Source: Ruminococcus sp. AF31-8BH (lineage in GTDB: Bacteria; Bacillota; Clostridia; Lachnospirales; Lachnospiraceae). Taken from it: a DNA stretch of 64,000 nt. The notes beneath the pieces were generated by a model, which saw only the letters and a program-made list of their open reading frames with translations, was not told where the DNA came from and did no database searches. Positions 44,939 through 52,707 of this stretch are shown here, piece by piece; position 1 is the first letter of the stretch; each line of letters opens with the position of its first letter. The translations under genes and the position numbers were made by a program. The stretch lies in assembly GCF_003460605.1 (NCBI RefSeq), contig NZ_QTVN01000016.1, forward strand, positions 1-64,000, given 5' to 3'.

Positions 44939-45616
44939 TTTCGTGTCCTTTCTGGGAAGCATACACAGCGGTCGTTATGATTGGACACCCATTGGCTTAG
45001 ATTTTTAGTCTGGATAAGAAAAAAACACACAGACAAGGGGTGTCTACACAATCCGCTCATCAGACTTGCTGTTATCATGTAATTTACTGTCTAAGTGCTG
45101 AATTGTTATAAACTTCCACTGTCGTATGCATCCGACTTTGAGATATTATTAGTCTTCAAGGCAGGGCATGTTATAATGCATCTTTTAGAGAGTGTGTGGC
45201 ATTGTGATATCTCATGTCCTTGTTCCCTTGAGGCAAGCTTATAATAATTCAAAATTATGTGCCTTAACAGGACATGGCATGGTAATTAAATTTTCATTCT
45301 TTACCTGCTTTTTTCGGGTATTTCATCGCTTAACAAGCTCCAAAATAATAAAAAACAGACATACCGTGAAGTAGTTATCTGTTTACCTAGGACACGGCAT
45401 GTCCGATTTTTCAAAAATATTTTCAGTTTTTCTTAATATGATTTTGCTTTTGGGGTGATTTCTTTCTCTTTGTTAAGCTTGTGCATAGTATGGTTACTTA
45501 TATATTTTCAGTTTAAATCACAGTACCTCAAGATATCGTAAGGATACAGAAAGTGAATATTTATCTCTTGGAAGATAATACCATGAATGGCACAACCACT
45601 GACTATAGGTAATTAC
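44939..45616. other. Gene-free gap between TIR-like and XRE genes
   Basis: No convincing gene. AGGACATGGCATG (about 45269) and AGGACACGGCATG (about 45389) are near-repeats 120 bp apart. The second is part of a GGACA...TGTCC palindrome. TGGACACCC (44981) and GGGGTGTC (45037) are inverted to each other. These could be operator or IS-end remnants. Confidence 0.35.
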
Positions 45617-45982
45617 TTACGCAGTTTTTAGCCCAACAGTTTTTCTAAAAACATTCATCATTGATTTCAGCATTTCTGTGTCCATTCCAGCTAAACTGCT
45701 TACATAAGAAATAGTCTCTGCTGGCATCAAATCTTCCAACGTACATTTGTAAACCTTACAGAAGCTAATAAGCTGTGTTAATGAACACATGACTTCTCCA
45801 TTTTCATAACGCCGAATTTTTCTTGGATCGCAGTCAAAGATTTCAGCGACATCTTCTTGGGTTAGCGGGGTGTTAGCCCTCGCATTTTTTAGATTAGCAC
45901 CGATTTCTTTTTTGAAATATGTACTATCATTCTGGGCGTTAAGTAGTTCACGGTATCTTTTCAGCTCATCATCCGATAACAC
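45617..45982 (-). CDS. XRE-family regulator
   Basis: 121 residues. A central HTH_3 domain (about 28-88): GANLKNARANTPLTQEDVAE, DCDPRKIRRYENGEVMCSL. The C-terminal third is helical without a known domain (SLAGMDTEMLKSMMNVFRK). It overlaps the upstream 225-residue ORF by 14 bp on the same strand. Regulator plus unknown partner could be a control unit or a toxin-antitoxin-like pair; this cannot be decided from sequence. Confidence 0.8.
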   Translation of the reverse strand: MLSDDELKRYRELLNAQNDSTYFKKEIGANLKNARANTPLTQEDVAEIFDCDPRKIRRYENGEVMCSLTQLISFCKVYKCTLEDLMPAETISYVSSLAGMDTEMLKSMMNVFRKTVGLKTA

Positions 45983-46646
45983 TCACAACACCCCCGGACT
46001 CCAGACTGCTAAAAATAGCAGTAGAAGTCGGAGGAGTAGGAAGTGAAAGAAGCATCGAATCAGTTACACTGCCCGTATTACTTCTCCCTACATTTGTATT
46101 TCTGTTCAACCATGCAGCTCGTATCATCTCACTGACACGTTTTATTTTCAATTTTCTTAATTCACGCAGTTCTTTTCTGCGCTGCAGTAGTCTTTCGTAT
46201 TCGTGGTAGAGTTCCTCTATGTTCAAATCATATTGAAAATAATCATAGAATAAACCAAATTGTGTTGAACGTTTTACTGTAACAGGCATACCGAATATAG
46301 TAGTATCAACAAAATCTGCCGTAACTACTATTGTTTTTTCGTAATCTGTCGTTGGAATGTAGGTAACAGAAATATTGCGCTCATTGTAATCTTGTAAAAA
46401 ATTGCAGAAACATATACTGGTGAAAATACCAGAGAATAGTTTCGACATGTTTATTTTTGGCTCTTTTATATACCGACTAGCCCGTACATTTCCAGTAGCT
46501 AATATTGCAAAATTACGCAACTTTTTCTCATTCTTCTTTTCTTCTTCACGAATGATTGATTTGCTGATGGCATCAACAATCTTGGTCGAATCTAATTCTA
46601 TTTGTATGCCATCCGGTTTTTTTATACTCACTGAAATAATAATCAC
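45969..46646 (-). CDS. Hypothetical protein paired with XRE regulator
   Basis: Up to 225 residues. Two GTG starts are possible: 46646 directly inside AAGAGGTGA, or 46631, for which that AAGAGGTGA is a well-spaced ribosome site, so 46631 is preferred. Sequence: SIKKPDGIQIELDSTKIVDA, a mixed alpha/beta middle with NISVTYIPTTDYEKTIVVTA, a strongly charged coiled region (EYERLLQRRKELRELRKLK) and a Ser/Thr-rich tail. I recognise no family. Its overlap with the XRE gene suggests that the two act together. Confidence 0.55.
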   Translation of the reverse strand: MIIISVSIKKPDGIQIELDSTKIVDAISKSIIREEEKKNEKKLRNFAILATGNVRASRYIKEPKINMSKLFSGIFTSICFCNFLQDYNERNISVTYIPTTDYEKTIVVTADFVDTTIFGMPVTVKRSTQFGLFYDYFQYDLNIEELYHEYERLLQRRKELRELRKLKIKRVSEMIRAAWLNRNTNVGRSNTGSVTDSMLLSLPTPPTSTAIFSSLESGGVVSVIG

Positions 46647-46907
46647 CTCTTTTTTGAATATTCCGTTTATCCTCTACTTATAAACACCTCCTATTTTTGA
46701 ATTTAAGGCCTTTAAAATTAGGTCATGCGAAGGAATAATTCGGTGTATTTATTATAACAGAAAATCTAAGCATACTAAAGAGGAAAGAGAATACACAATT
46801 TTATTTTAGGAAATATATCCATGGTTTAAAAATGGATTGCTGAAATAAGTTGGAAGATATATAATATTAGTAGAGTAAAAATTGTGAGATAACAGGAATT
46901 AGAAAAT

Positions 46908-47600
46908 ATGAAAAATCAACCGCTGAAACCATGGATAAAAGGAAATGAAAGTATAACACCAAATAATTTTTTTTCAAATGCATTGCCCAATTTAGAATAT
47001 GGAGCTTGGATTTCTTTGGATATTGCAGTGGAATTGTATAAAGCGAATACTATAGATACGGGTTATTTAAAAAAGTCTTGGAATGAACATCATGAATATA
47101 TAGAGCAAGTCTGTTTATTAACAGGTATCGATGAAGAAAACGGATATGATTTAGATAGGGAAGAAAAGTGGTGGGTGTTACAAGAAATAGGTGAACCTCC
47201 ATTTGGCTGCTATAATATTTATTTTATTACTATTTATAATGAACATGAAGAAAAACTGGTATATATAGGAAAGACGGATTCTAAAAAAAGTCGATTTTCT
47301 AATGGTCATTTGGCAGCATTAAAATTACATAATCCCATTTATAATGGTTACAATAAGCGAGTATATTTTGGAACGGTTATGTTTCTAAGTGATGACAAGG
47401 AATATGTGCCACTTGAATTTATTTCGCCTTATAGTAGAGCTGAAAGGTATTTGAGCGAAATGGAAGCATATTTAATTGAAAGATTAAATCCGGAATTAAA
47501 CAAAAAAAAGGAGCCATTGCATTTGTTAGAAAATCTGTCAAGTGTGCTGATTCAAAATTTTAGTGAAGAGAATGCGTTTATGAAGGATTTCTTTGTCTGA
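46908..47600 (+). CDS. GIY-YIG nuclease-domain protein
   Basis: 230 residues. An N-terminal ~95 residues of unknown fold (NNFFSNALPNLEYGAWISLD) precede a GIY-YIG domain (about 98-200): YNIYFITIYN, KLVYIGKTDSKKSRF, a conserved NGHLAALKLH block, and EMEAYLIERLNPELNKK with the catalytic Glu and the Asn. It stands alone between the regulator pair and the transfer region, with no restriction-modification or intron partner. A defence or maintenance nuclease is likely; the target is unknown. Strongly AT-rich. Confidence 0.75.
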   Translation: MKNQPLKPWIKGNESITPNNFFSNALPNLEYGAWISLDIAVELYKANTIDTGYLKKSWNEHHEYIEQVCLLTGIDEENGYDLDREEKWWVLQEIGEPPFGCYNIYFITIYNEHEEKLVYIGKTDSKKSRFSNGHLAALKLHNPIYNGYNKRVYFGTVMFLSDDKEYVPLEFISPYSRAERYLSEMEAYLIERLNPELNKKKEPLHLLENLSSVLIQNFSEENAFMKDFFV

Positions 47601-48039
47601 TAGAATTGCTCTGAACATGAAAGGCTATTCACAAATAAGTTGCAAAGCAACTGAGTATGTACTGACTTCACCGAAGTTTACTTTGCAGTGCTTGAAATAT
47701 TAGTAAAATCAAGGATATCTTATGCTGATATATAAAATGAGCATTGCGTAAATGGTATAGTTTATCGTATTTTTGCGCAAAATGAAAAATAAATCTATTC
47801 GGCAATGTTGATATAAGTTTAGCATTGGCTTTGTTGTGATTATATTTATATGGCGCAGTAAACTTTTGTGATAAAATTGAAATCTCAATAGTGTCTTATA
47901 ATAATTTCTTTTTCTATTGAAAAAATCTTAAATAAATCCCAATTTTTTTTATTTTTTTACACATTTCGACAATTTTTTCCATTATTTATAATAGGAGAGT
48001 ATAGTACCACTCTATAATTCAGAAACGGAGGAAGCGAAA
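47601..48039. other. AT-rich gap ahead of transfer region
   Basis: No ORF. It ends with a promoter candidate, TTCGAC (47965-47970), 16 bases, TATAAT (47987-47992), which would drive the small gene at 48040. Runs of A and T and a short IR (TTGCAAAGCAA) lie nearby. A replication or transfer origin could sit here but no signature is clear. Confidence 0.4.
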
Positions 48040-48213
48040 ATGTGGCATTTTTGGCTCTTTTTCTTGGCCTTGCTGGCAGTGGTTATTGTACTAATGTATT
48101 GCTGCCTTGTTAGAGCTGGAAAAATGGACGATGAGATGGATGAGGCATTTAGAAAACTAAATGAAAAAAGAAAGGATGAGACAAAGCTGTGGCAAGGGGA
48201 AGATCAGGAGTAA
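48040..48213 (+). CDS. Small membrane protein of conjugative element
   Basis: 57 residues: a TM helix (WHFWLFFLALLAVVIVLMYC) and an acidic/basic tail (GKMDDEMDEAFRKLNEKRKD). ACGGAGGAAG lies just before the ATG. Its end overlaps the next gene by 25 bp. Same plan as the 41-residue protein at 14576. Function unknown. Confidence 0.65.
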   Translation: MWHFWLFFLALLAVVIVLMYCCLVRAGKMDDEMDEAFRKLNEKRKDETKLWQGEDQE

Positions 48214-48752
48214 TTTCAAAGGAGTATAAGGGGGAAGATAATACCGCATATCATGATGTAATAAAGTTATTTAAGATATACCGGGTGGTAAACTGGCAAA
48301 TGCAAATTAAAATCAGCCAGGTAAAAAGAAGATTCCATATGGAGTATGGCACAGATGTGGATGAATTCTTAGACACCATTTATCAGGCTGGAATGGATGT
48401 GGAAAGAGATTTAGCATCCGAGAAAGAACGGGTAGAGGCAATCAGCCGATCAAACCAGTATCTACGTTTAATTGATGAAGCAGTCGATCTTATGCGAAGG
48501 TATCATCCGCAAGGCGAGCGATACTATTGGGTGCTCTATTACAGCTATCTATCCTCAACAAAACTGGAAAATGTAGAAGAAATATTAGATAAATTGGAGC
48601 CTCATTTTCCGCAATATACCAGAATCCATAGAACTACATACTTCCGTTGGAGAGAACAGGCTTTTGAAGCTGTTGGAAGCATATTATGGGGCTATGAAGG
48701 GGAAAGCGAGCGCATATTAAAACTGATATGCAAAGATTATGAAGAAAAATAA
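48189..48752 (+). CDS. Conserved hypothetical, ArpU/sigma-like helical protein
   Basis: 187 residues from a GTG start (GGATGAG about ten bases upstream), overlapping the small membrane protein. It is largely helical and charged. The C-terminal part, RIHRTTYFRWREQAFEAVGS, resembles the DNA-binding end of phage/ICE proteins of the ArpU or DUF1492 type. The N-terminal part is not recognised. It lies upstream of the partition genes, so a regulatory role in the element is plausible. Confidence 0.6.
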   Translation: MARGRSGVISKEYKGEDNTAYHDVIKLFKIYRVVNWQMQIKISQVKRRFHMEYGTDVDEFLDTIYQAGMDVERDLASEKERVEAISRSNQYLRLIDEAVDLMRRYHPQGERYYWVLYYSYLSSTKLENVEEILDKLEPHFPQYTRIHRTTYFRWREQAFEAVGSILWGYEGESERILKLICKDYEEK

Positions 48753-48769
48753 CTATTTCAGAAATCCTA

Positions 48770-48799
48770 TTGACACAGATTTTCCAAAATCACTATAGT
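48770..48799 (+). promoter_or_regulatory. Strong sigma-A promoter for parMR-like operon
   Basis: TTGACA (48770-48775), 18 bases, TATAGT (48794-48799). Between it and the ATG lies ACGCATACAAGGCGTAT, a short palindrome that could be part of a parC-type site or operator. Confidence 0.75.
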
Positions 48800-48866
48800 G
48801 AAATTGCAGAGACGCATACAAGGCGTATAGTAATTTTACATTTGGTTTTGAAGGGAGAAAAAACAA

Positions 48867-49814
48867 ATGATTATTTCAGTTGATACCGGTAATAAGCAGA
48901 TGAAAACAGAAAACTGTGAATTCAATTCTGGAGTAGAAATTTTAGATACACTGCCAGGGGAATTGGAAGAAGTGATTGAGTATGAAGGAAAATATTATAG
49001 GACAACTAATAGAAGAATTTCGTATATGGAGGATAAGACCGCAGATGAACGATATTTCATTTTAACATTGTTTGCTATCGCAAAAGAGCTCTCTTACCAG
49101 CAAAAATATGAAGGTATGCTTCCTAAGAACTTGGAGGAAATTGAACTTCTGGTAGGATTGCCGCCAGCTCATTATGGGAAGCAGCGCAAAAAATTCAGAG
49201 AATATTTTTACCGAAATGGCACGATAGTTGAGTTTGGCTATAGGGGAATTCCATACAGAATTGTTTTCAAAGAGGTAAAAGTTTATATACAGGCCTATGC
49301 CGCATACTGTCTTCTTGCAGTGAAGAAACAGTTATCTGTAGTGCCAAAGGTTTTATTGATTGATATTGGCGGTTTCACAGTTGATTATATGGTCCTTAGA
49401 TTTGGCCGTCTGGAAATGGAATATGTCGACTCGCTGGAGAATGGAGTAATTCATTTATATAACAGTATAAAAGCATCTATCCGGCAAAAATATAGCATTC
49501 TTTTAGAAGAAGAGGACATTGATAATATTATCTTGGAAAGGGGAACTGGCTATAAACAGGAATTGAAAGAGCGGGTTCGTGAAGTGGCAATTGGTTATGT
49601 GACGGAACTGCTTGGCAGGTTTCGTGAACTGGGTATTGATTTTAATACGACGCAGACAGTGTTTCTGGGTGGCGGTTCAATATTGACTGCTGAATTTATT
49701 AAAATTGTATGGAAACGATTTGGTGGCGAATACTGCATTATCAATAATACAAAGGCAAATGCAAAAGGATACCGATTACAATATCTGGCAGAAAAGAAGG
49801 AGGAGCGGAAATGA
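48867..49814 (+). CDS. parM: ParM/StbA-like actin ATPase for DNA segregation
   Basis: 315 residues with the actin-fold nucleotide motifs: phosphate-1 ISVDTGNKQMKT at the N-terminus, phosphate-2 LLIDIGGFTVDYMV near 172, and the adenosine motif FLGGGS near 270. This matches plasmid-type ParM/Alp segregation filaments found on Firmicute plasmids and some ICEs. GAAGGGAG precedes the ATG. The next gene overlaps by 4 bp (ATGA) and encodes a small DNA-binding protein, as in parMR operons. It may help keep an excised circular form. Confidence 0.85.
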   Translation: MIISVDTGNKQMKTENCEFNSGVEILDTLPGELEEVIEYEGKYYRTTNRRISYMEDKTADERYFILTLFAIAKELSYQQKYEGMLPKNLEEIELLVGLPPAHYGKQRKKFREYFYRNGTIVEFGYRGIPYRIVFKEVKVYIQAYAAYCLLAVKKQLSVVPKVLLIDIGGFTVDYMVLRFGRLEMEYVDSLENGVIHLYNSIKASIRQKYSILLEEEDIDNIILERGTGYKQELKERVREVAIGYVTELLGRFRELGIDFNTTQTVFLGGGSILTAEFIKIVWKRFGGEYCIINNTKANAKGYRLQYLAEKKEERK

Positions 49815-50161
49815 GTAAGAAAAATGAATTCCGATTTAATCTCCGATTCGACGAAACCGATGAAGACCATCGAAAAGTCTGTCAGTTTCTGAATGACTGT
49901 TGTGGAAGCCGAAAAAAAGCACGTTATATTGTAAAAGCGGTATTGTCCTACTGGAAATTGGAAAATAAATCTGTAGAGGTGATGAAAAAAAAGCAATCCA
50001 TTTTGGAACTGCCAAAGGAGCAGGTGCTTCCATTGGCAGAAGAAGATGAGAAAGATACAGAACAGCATTTTGTGGATTTAGATGGCAATTATGAAGCGGA
50101 TGATGCGGAGGTTTCCTTAATGTTGAAGAATTATAGAATGTTCGATCATCCAGAAGAGTAA
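49811..50161 (+). CDS. ParR-like ribbon-helix-helix DNA-binding partner
   Basis: 116 residues. The N-terminal half, EFRFNLRFDETDEDHRKVCQ followed by RKKARYIVKAVLSYW, has the RHH pattern of ParR adaptors; the C-terminal half is acidic (EEDEKDTEQHFVDLDGNYEA) and would contact the filament. It overlaps the ParM-like gene by 4 bp. ParR proteins bind the centromere and link it to the growing ParM filament. Confidence 0.7.
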   Translation: MSKKNEFRFNLRFDETDEDHRKVCQFLNDCCGSRKKARYIVKAVLSYWKLENKSVEVMKKKQSILELPKEQVLPLAEEDEKDTEQHFVDLDGNYEADDAEVSLMLKNYRMFDHPEE

Positions 50162-50179
50162 AAAAGAGGTGTAGATAGG

Positions 50180-50581
50180 ATGAAATTTAAAGCATTAGGT
50201 TGCATTTGCATTATTGAAATTGCTGGAACTATCGGGGCTGTTATGAAAAATCCTGCTGCTGCAGGTATTTGCTTAACAGGAACGTGTTTCCTAACCGGAT
50301 ATACAGCTTATTTGGAAATGAGAAGAATGCAGATAAAAATTTGCCCGGAGTGTAAATGTGAAATTCAGAAGTCTTATAGAATCTGTCCGGAATGCGGGCA
50401 TTTATTTCAAACTGGTATTTCAAATGAAAAGTTGACGGATTTCATTGAAAAGGAAAAAGAAGCGGAAATGACATCTGCCCAGATTGATAAGGACTTTGAA
50501 AAAATTGAGACAATTTCTATAGAAGATGCAATTACATACGAAGAGGAATTAAATGACATATTTCAGAGAAAGAATATATAA
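50180..50581 (+). CDS. Zinc-ribbon membrane protein
   Basis: 133 residues: two hydrophobic segments (about 5-20 and 26-45), then a zinc ribbon CPECKCEI...CPECGHLF (four Cys in two CPEC knuckles), and an acidic helical tail. AAGAGGTG sits before the ATG. It follows the ParR-like gene by 18 bases, so it is likely co-transcribed. Function unknown. Confidence 0.65.
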   Translation: MKFKALGCICIIEIAGTIGAVMKNPAAAGICLTGTCFLTGYTAYLEMRRMQIKICPECKCEIQKSYRICPECGHLFQTGISNEKLTDFIEKEKEAEMTSAQIDKDFEKIETISIEDAITYEEELNDIFQRKNI

Positions 50582-50726
50582 AACTTGTTACAAGATGTAA
50601 TCTTTCAAATTGTACATACAAAACTAAAAGATAGTGCATATATGTAAAAATATGCATAATTATCATATGCAAATATTGTGAAAAATACATGAAAATATAG
50701 AAGCATTGTGAAATTGCTACCATTTT

Positions 50727-50764
50727 GAATCGTATAATATTATATAAGAAATATTATGCGATTC
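50727..50764. repeat. 15-bp inverted repeat
   Basis: GAATCGTATAATATT (50727-50741) and AATATTATGCGATTC (50750-50764) match at 14 of 15 paired positions with an 8-base loop. No T-run follows. Could be an operator or RNA hairpin. Confidence 0.6.
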
Positions 50765-50944
50765 TTGGTATATAAAAAATTTAAATAATTTTCTGATTTA
50801 TGAATTTAGCGGATTATAGGAAGGAGACATCACTATAAAAAAATGCAAATATACAAAAGCTTGCCAGAAGCTCGTAAATTACCGGAGAAATCTTTTATGG
50901 ATTTATCCTGCTGGAGCCGATAATTGTAAAATTGATTTGGAAAG

Positions 50945-50988
50945 AGCTCCTCCGATTATTTAATATAATCTATTAAACCATAGGAGCT
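50945..50988 (+). promoter_or_regulatory. Hairpin that can sequester the sigma gene's ribosome site
   Basis: AGCTCCT (50945-50951) is the exact complement of AGGAGCT (50982-50988), which is the Shine-Dalgarno site five bases before the ATG at 50992. Pairing would hide the site. Confidence 0.5.
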
Positions 50989-50991
50989 ATA

Positions 50992-51426
50992 ATGCCAGAT
51001 AAAACAGAAAGAGAACTAAAGAGGAAATTCGGAGCGTATTTAAAAGTTGCAATACTGAATGCCAGAAAAGAATACTTGATAGAGCAGAATAAAATCATAA
51101 AAACAGAGATTTCTTTGGATGAATTCGAATTCATCAAAGATGAGAACGCAGAACATATGCTGGAGAATGTTGCCTGTATAGACTATAAAATTAAAGATGG
51201 AGAAGCTCTTCATGCAAGAGATGTGTTAAACAGCATTGATGATCCAACACTGTATTCTGCTATTTCTGCTTTAAATACACTTCAAATCGAAGTATTAGTG
51301 CTACGCTGTATCGGAAAGAAAACTTTTCGCGAAATCGGAGAACTGACTGGAATCAGTGATTTACATGCAAAAGATATTTATTTCAATACACTTGCGAAAC
51401 TACGTAAAAATATAGGAGAAAAATAG
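50992..51426 (+). CDS. Sigma-70-like regulator of conjugative element (Tn916 Orf7 type)
   Basis: 144 residues. The C-terminal half is a sigma region-4 HTH: LNTLQIEVLVLRCIGKKTFR, then EIGELTGISDLHAKDIYFNT. The N-terminal half (KRKFGAYLKVAILNARKEYL) resembles the short region-2-like start of Tn916 Orf7 proteins. AGGAG precedes the ATG and may be masked by a hairpin. The next gene follows after 2 bases and is the usual HTH partner. Likely activates transfer or excision genes. Confidence 0.8.
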   Translation: MPDKTERELKRKFGAYLKVAILNARKEYLIEQNKIIKTEISLDEFEFIKDENAEHMLENVACIDYKIKDGEALHARDVLNSIDDPTLYSAISALNTLQIEVLVLRCIGKKTFREIGELTGISDLHAKDIYFNTLAKLRKNIGEK

Positions 51427-51428
51427 AT

Positions 51429-51611
51429 ATGGGATTTAGGGAACTTCTTAACAGAGCAAAAATGATGGATGAAACTGCAATGATTCAGATTATAGAACTA
51501 TATAATCCACTATTATATAAATATGCCAATATGAATAGCAAGTTTGATTCGGATTTGTATGAGGAGTTTATATACCGTTTGATCGTTTGTGTTGTGAAGT
51601 TCCCATATTGA
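51429..51611 (+). CDS. Helix-turn-helix conjugative-transposon protein (Tn916 Orf8 type)
   Basis: 60 residues: GFRELLNRAKMMDETAMIQI, then ELYNPLLYKYANMNSKFDSD and LYEEFIYRLIVCV. This is the pattern of the short regulator that partners the Orf7-type sigma factor in Tn916 relatives. GGAGAAAAAT lies before the start. Probably co-transcribed with the sigma-like gene. Confidence 0.75.
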   Translation: MGFRELLNRAKMMDETAMIQIIELYNPLLYKYANMNSKFDSDLYEEFIYRLIVCVVKFPY

Positions 51612-51650
51612 TATAATACGATGCAATAATACAATATATTGTATATACAG

Positions 51651-51679
51651 TTGACAAAGTTACTATATATGGATATTAT
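51651..51679 (+). promoter_or_regulatory. Sigma-A promoter of structured leader A
   Basis: TTGACA (51651-51656), 17 bases, TATTAT (51674-51679). Transcription would start near 51686, at the first hairpin of the leader. Confidence 0.75.
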
Positions 51680-51685
51680 AAATGT

Positions 51686-51837
51686 GTAATTGTTTTGTTC
51701 CTGGATTCAGGAACAGATATTTTGTCCAGGCTTATTGCCTGGAGACAAGTTTTTAGCAAGATTATGCACAAAAAATAAGCATAGAAAGACATTGATTTAT
51801 TTGAAAAATGAATGTCTGTTCTGTGCTTTTTTTGTAT
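51686..51837 (+). ncRNA. Structured leader RNA A ending in an intrinsic terminator
   Basis: Three hairpins in a row. GTTCCTG-gatt-CAGGAAC (51697-51714). TTGTCCAGGC-ttatt-GCCTGGAGACAA (51722-51748), followed by TTTTT. A long stem AAGCATAGAAAGACATT (51777-51793) with AATGTCTGTTCTGTGCTT (51811-51828), then T7. The terminator lies about 50 bases before the start of the 73-residue gene at 51888, so the RNA is either a stand-alone small RNA or an attenuator. A similar layout occurs at 53289-53383. Confidence 0.6.
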
Positions 51838-51887
51838 ACAAAAAGGAGGTGGACAATTTGATAAAACATCAGGAAGGAGGAAAACGA

Positions 51888-52109
51888 ATGAAATTTAAGC
51901 CTACGGTGATGCTTCATGGATCTGTGCTTAAGCCATTGAAAGAAGGCCAGAAAGCTCATTACTGTCAGAATGGTTTATGGCACTCTACAAGTAAAGTTAT
52001 GCGTGTCCTGGAACAAACGAATGAGCATGTAAAATTTGAGACTGAAGCAGTTTGTTACTGTATTAATTTCTATGGCGATAGTGCCGGCATAGTAACACTG
52101 GCTGCATAG
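51888..52109 (+). CDS. Small conserved protein of conjugative element
   Basis: 73 residues from the ATG at 51888 (GGAAGGAGG upstream). Sequence: KFKPTVMLHGSVLKPLKEGQ, then AVCYCINFYGDSAGI. No TM segment and no known domain. The longer frame to 51690 is the leader RNA and not coding. A preceding AGGAGGTGG with a TTG start at 51858 could encode a short peptide in the leader. Confidence 0.6.
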   Translation: MKFKPTVMLHGSVLKPLKEGQKAHYCQNGLWHSTSKVMRVLEQTNEHVKFETEAVCYCINFYGDSAGIVTLAA

Positions 52110-52115
52110 GGGAAT

Positions 52116-52144
52116 GCTATGGGTATTTTATTAATACCCATAGC
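52116..52144 (+). repeat. Perfect hairpin after small conserved gene
   Basis: GCTATGGGTATT (52116-52127) and AATACCCATAGC (52133-52144) form an exact 12-bp stem with a 5-base loop. No T-run follows, so it may protect the 3' end of the mRNA or act as an operator. Confidence 0.5.
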
Positions 52145-52251
52145 TTAATGGAAGTGAATAAATATGTATGCAATACATCTGGAGAATGTTTGTGGAATAC
52201 CATCAACGCCAAGAACGGGTAGGTTAATTGAAATTTATCTAAAATGCTGTT

Positions 52252-52286
52252 TAAAATAAAAATAGCCCGGTAGTTATACAGGGCTT
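52252..52286 (-). terminator. Terminator of XRE gene at 52285
   Basis: On the minus strand AGCCC, a 12-base loop, GGGCT, then ATTTTTATTTT. Placed right after the stop of the 81-residue gene. Confidence 0.65.
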
Positions 52287-52530
52287 ATTCTGTCTCTATA
52301 CCTTCAAAAAATGCATCGAAGGAACAATTGTATATCTTTTTTAATCCCAATAGAACACTAATCTTAACATTGAGTTCTCCATTTTCATATTTTGCGTAAG
52401 TGGTTCGACCAATGTCACAGCCATTTCGTTGGAGCATAGCACATAACTTTTCTTGGGAGATTCCGTAATTGTGGCGGAGCTTCTGAAGATTTGGACCGAT
52501 GCTGATATCACATCTTAGTTTTTGTTCCAT
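52285..52530 (-). CDS. XRE-family repressor, small
   Basis: 81 residues: a complete HTH_3 domain (GPNLQKLRHNYGISQEKLCA, then DIGRTTYAKYENGELNVKIS and LLGLKKIYNCSFDAFF). AAGGAGAA lies upstream on the minus strand. It is transcribed against the transfer genes, between two operons, which suits a repressor of the conjugation module. Its likely operators would be in the 52531-52707 gap, where TTGACC(AGTATAGG) and TACTGGTCAA are inverted to each other. Confidence 0.82.
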   Translation of the reverse strand: MEQKLRCDISIGPNLQKLRHNYGISQEKLCAMLQRNGCDIGRTTYAKYENGELNVKISVLLGLKKIYNCSFDAFFEGIETE

Positions 52531-52544
52531 AAAGCCATTCTCCT

Positions 52545-52628
52545 TTTTTTGACCAGTATAGGTATCAATCGTGTTGTTTCTATTTTATGAAAAAAGTAAA
52601 AATTATATTGTCCGTTATACTGGTCAAA
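52545..52628. promoter_or_regulatory. Inverted TTGACCAGTA boxes between divergent genes
   Basis: TTTTGACCAGTATAGG (from about 52549) and TATACTGGTCAAAA (about 52616-52629) are inverted copies flanking the region upstream of the XRE gene. They are good operator candidates for that repressor. Confidence 0.5.
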
Positions 52629-52707
52629 ACGGCAAAATAATGATATAGTTATAAAAACATGTAAGAGAGATTCAGTTAATTAACATTAGCTGTGCACGGA
52701 GAGGAAC

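Larger units (their letters stand above)
50582..50991. other. Regulatory gap with hairpins ahead of sigma-like gene
   Basis: AT-rich with no clear gene. It includes the 15-bp inverted repeat at 50727-50764 and the ribosome-site hairpin at 50945-50988. A possible 26-codon ORF at 50843 (MQIYKSLPEARK) has AAGGAGA about 20 bases upstream and is doubtful. Confidence 0.5.

Noticed and set aside
52164..52259. 31-codon ORF (MYAIHLENVCGIP...)
   Set aside because: No ribosome site, and it runs into the terminator of the opposite gene; too weak to list as a gene.
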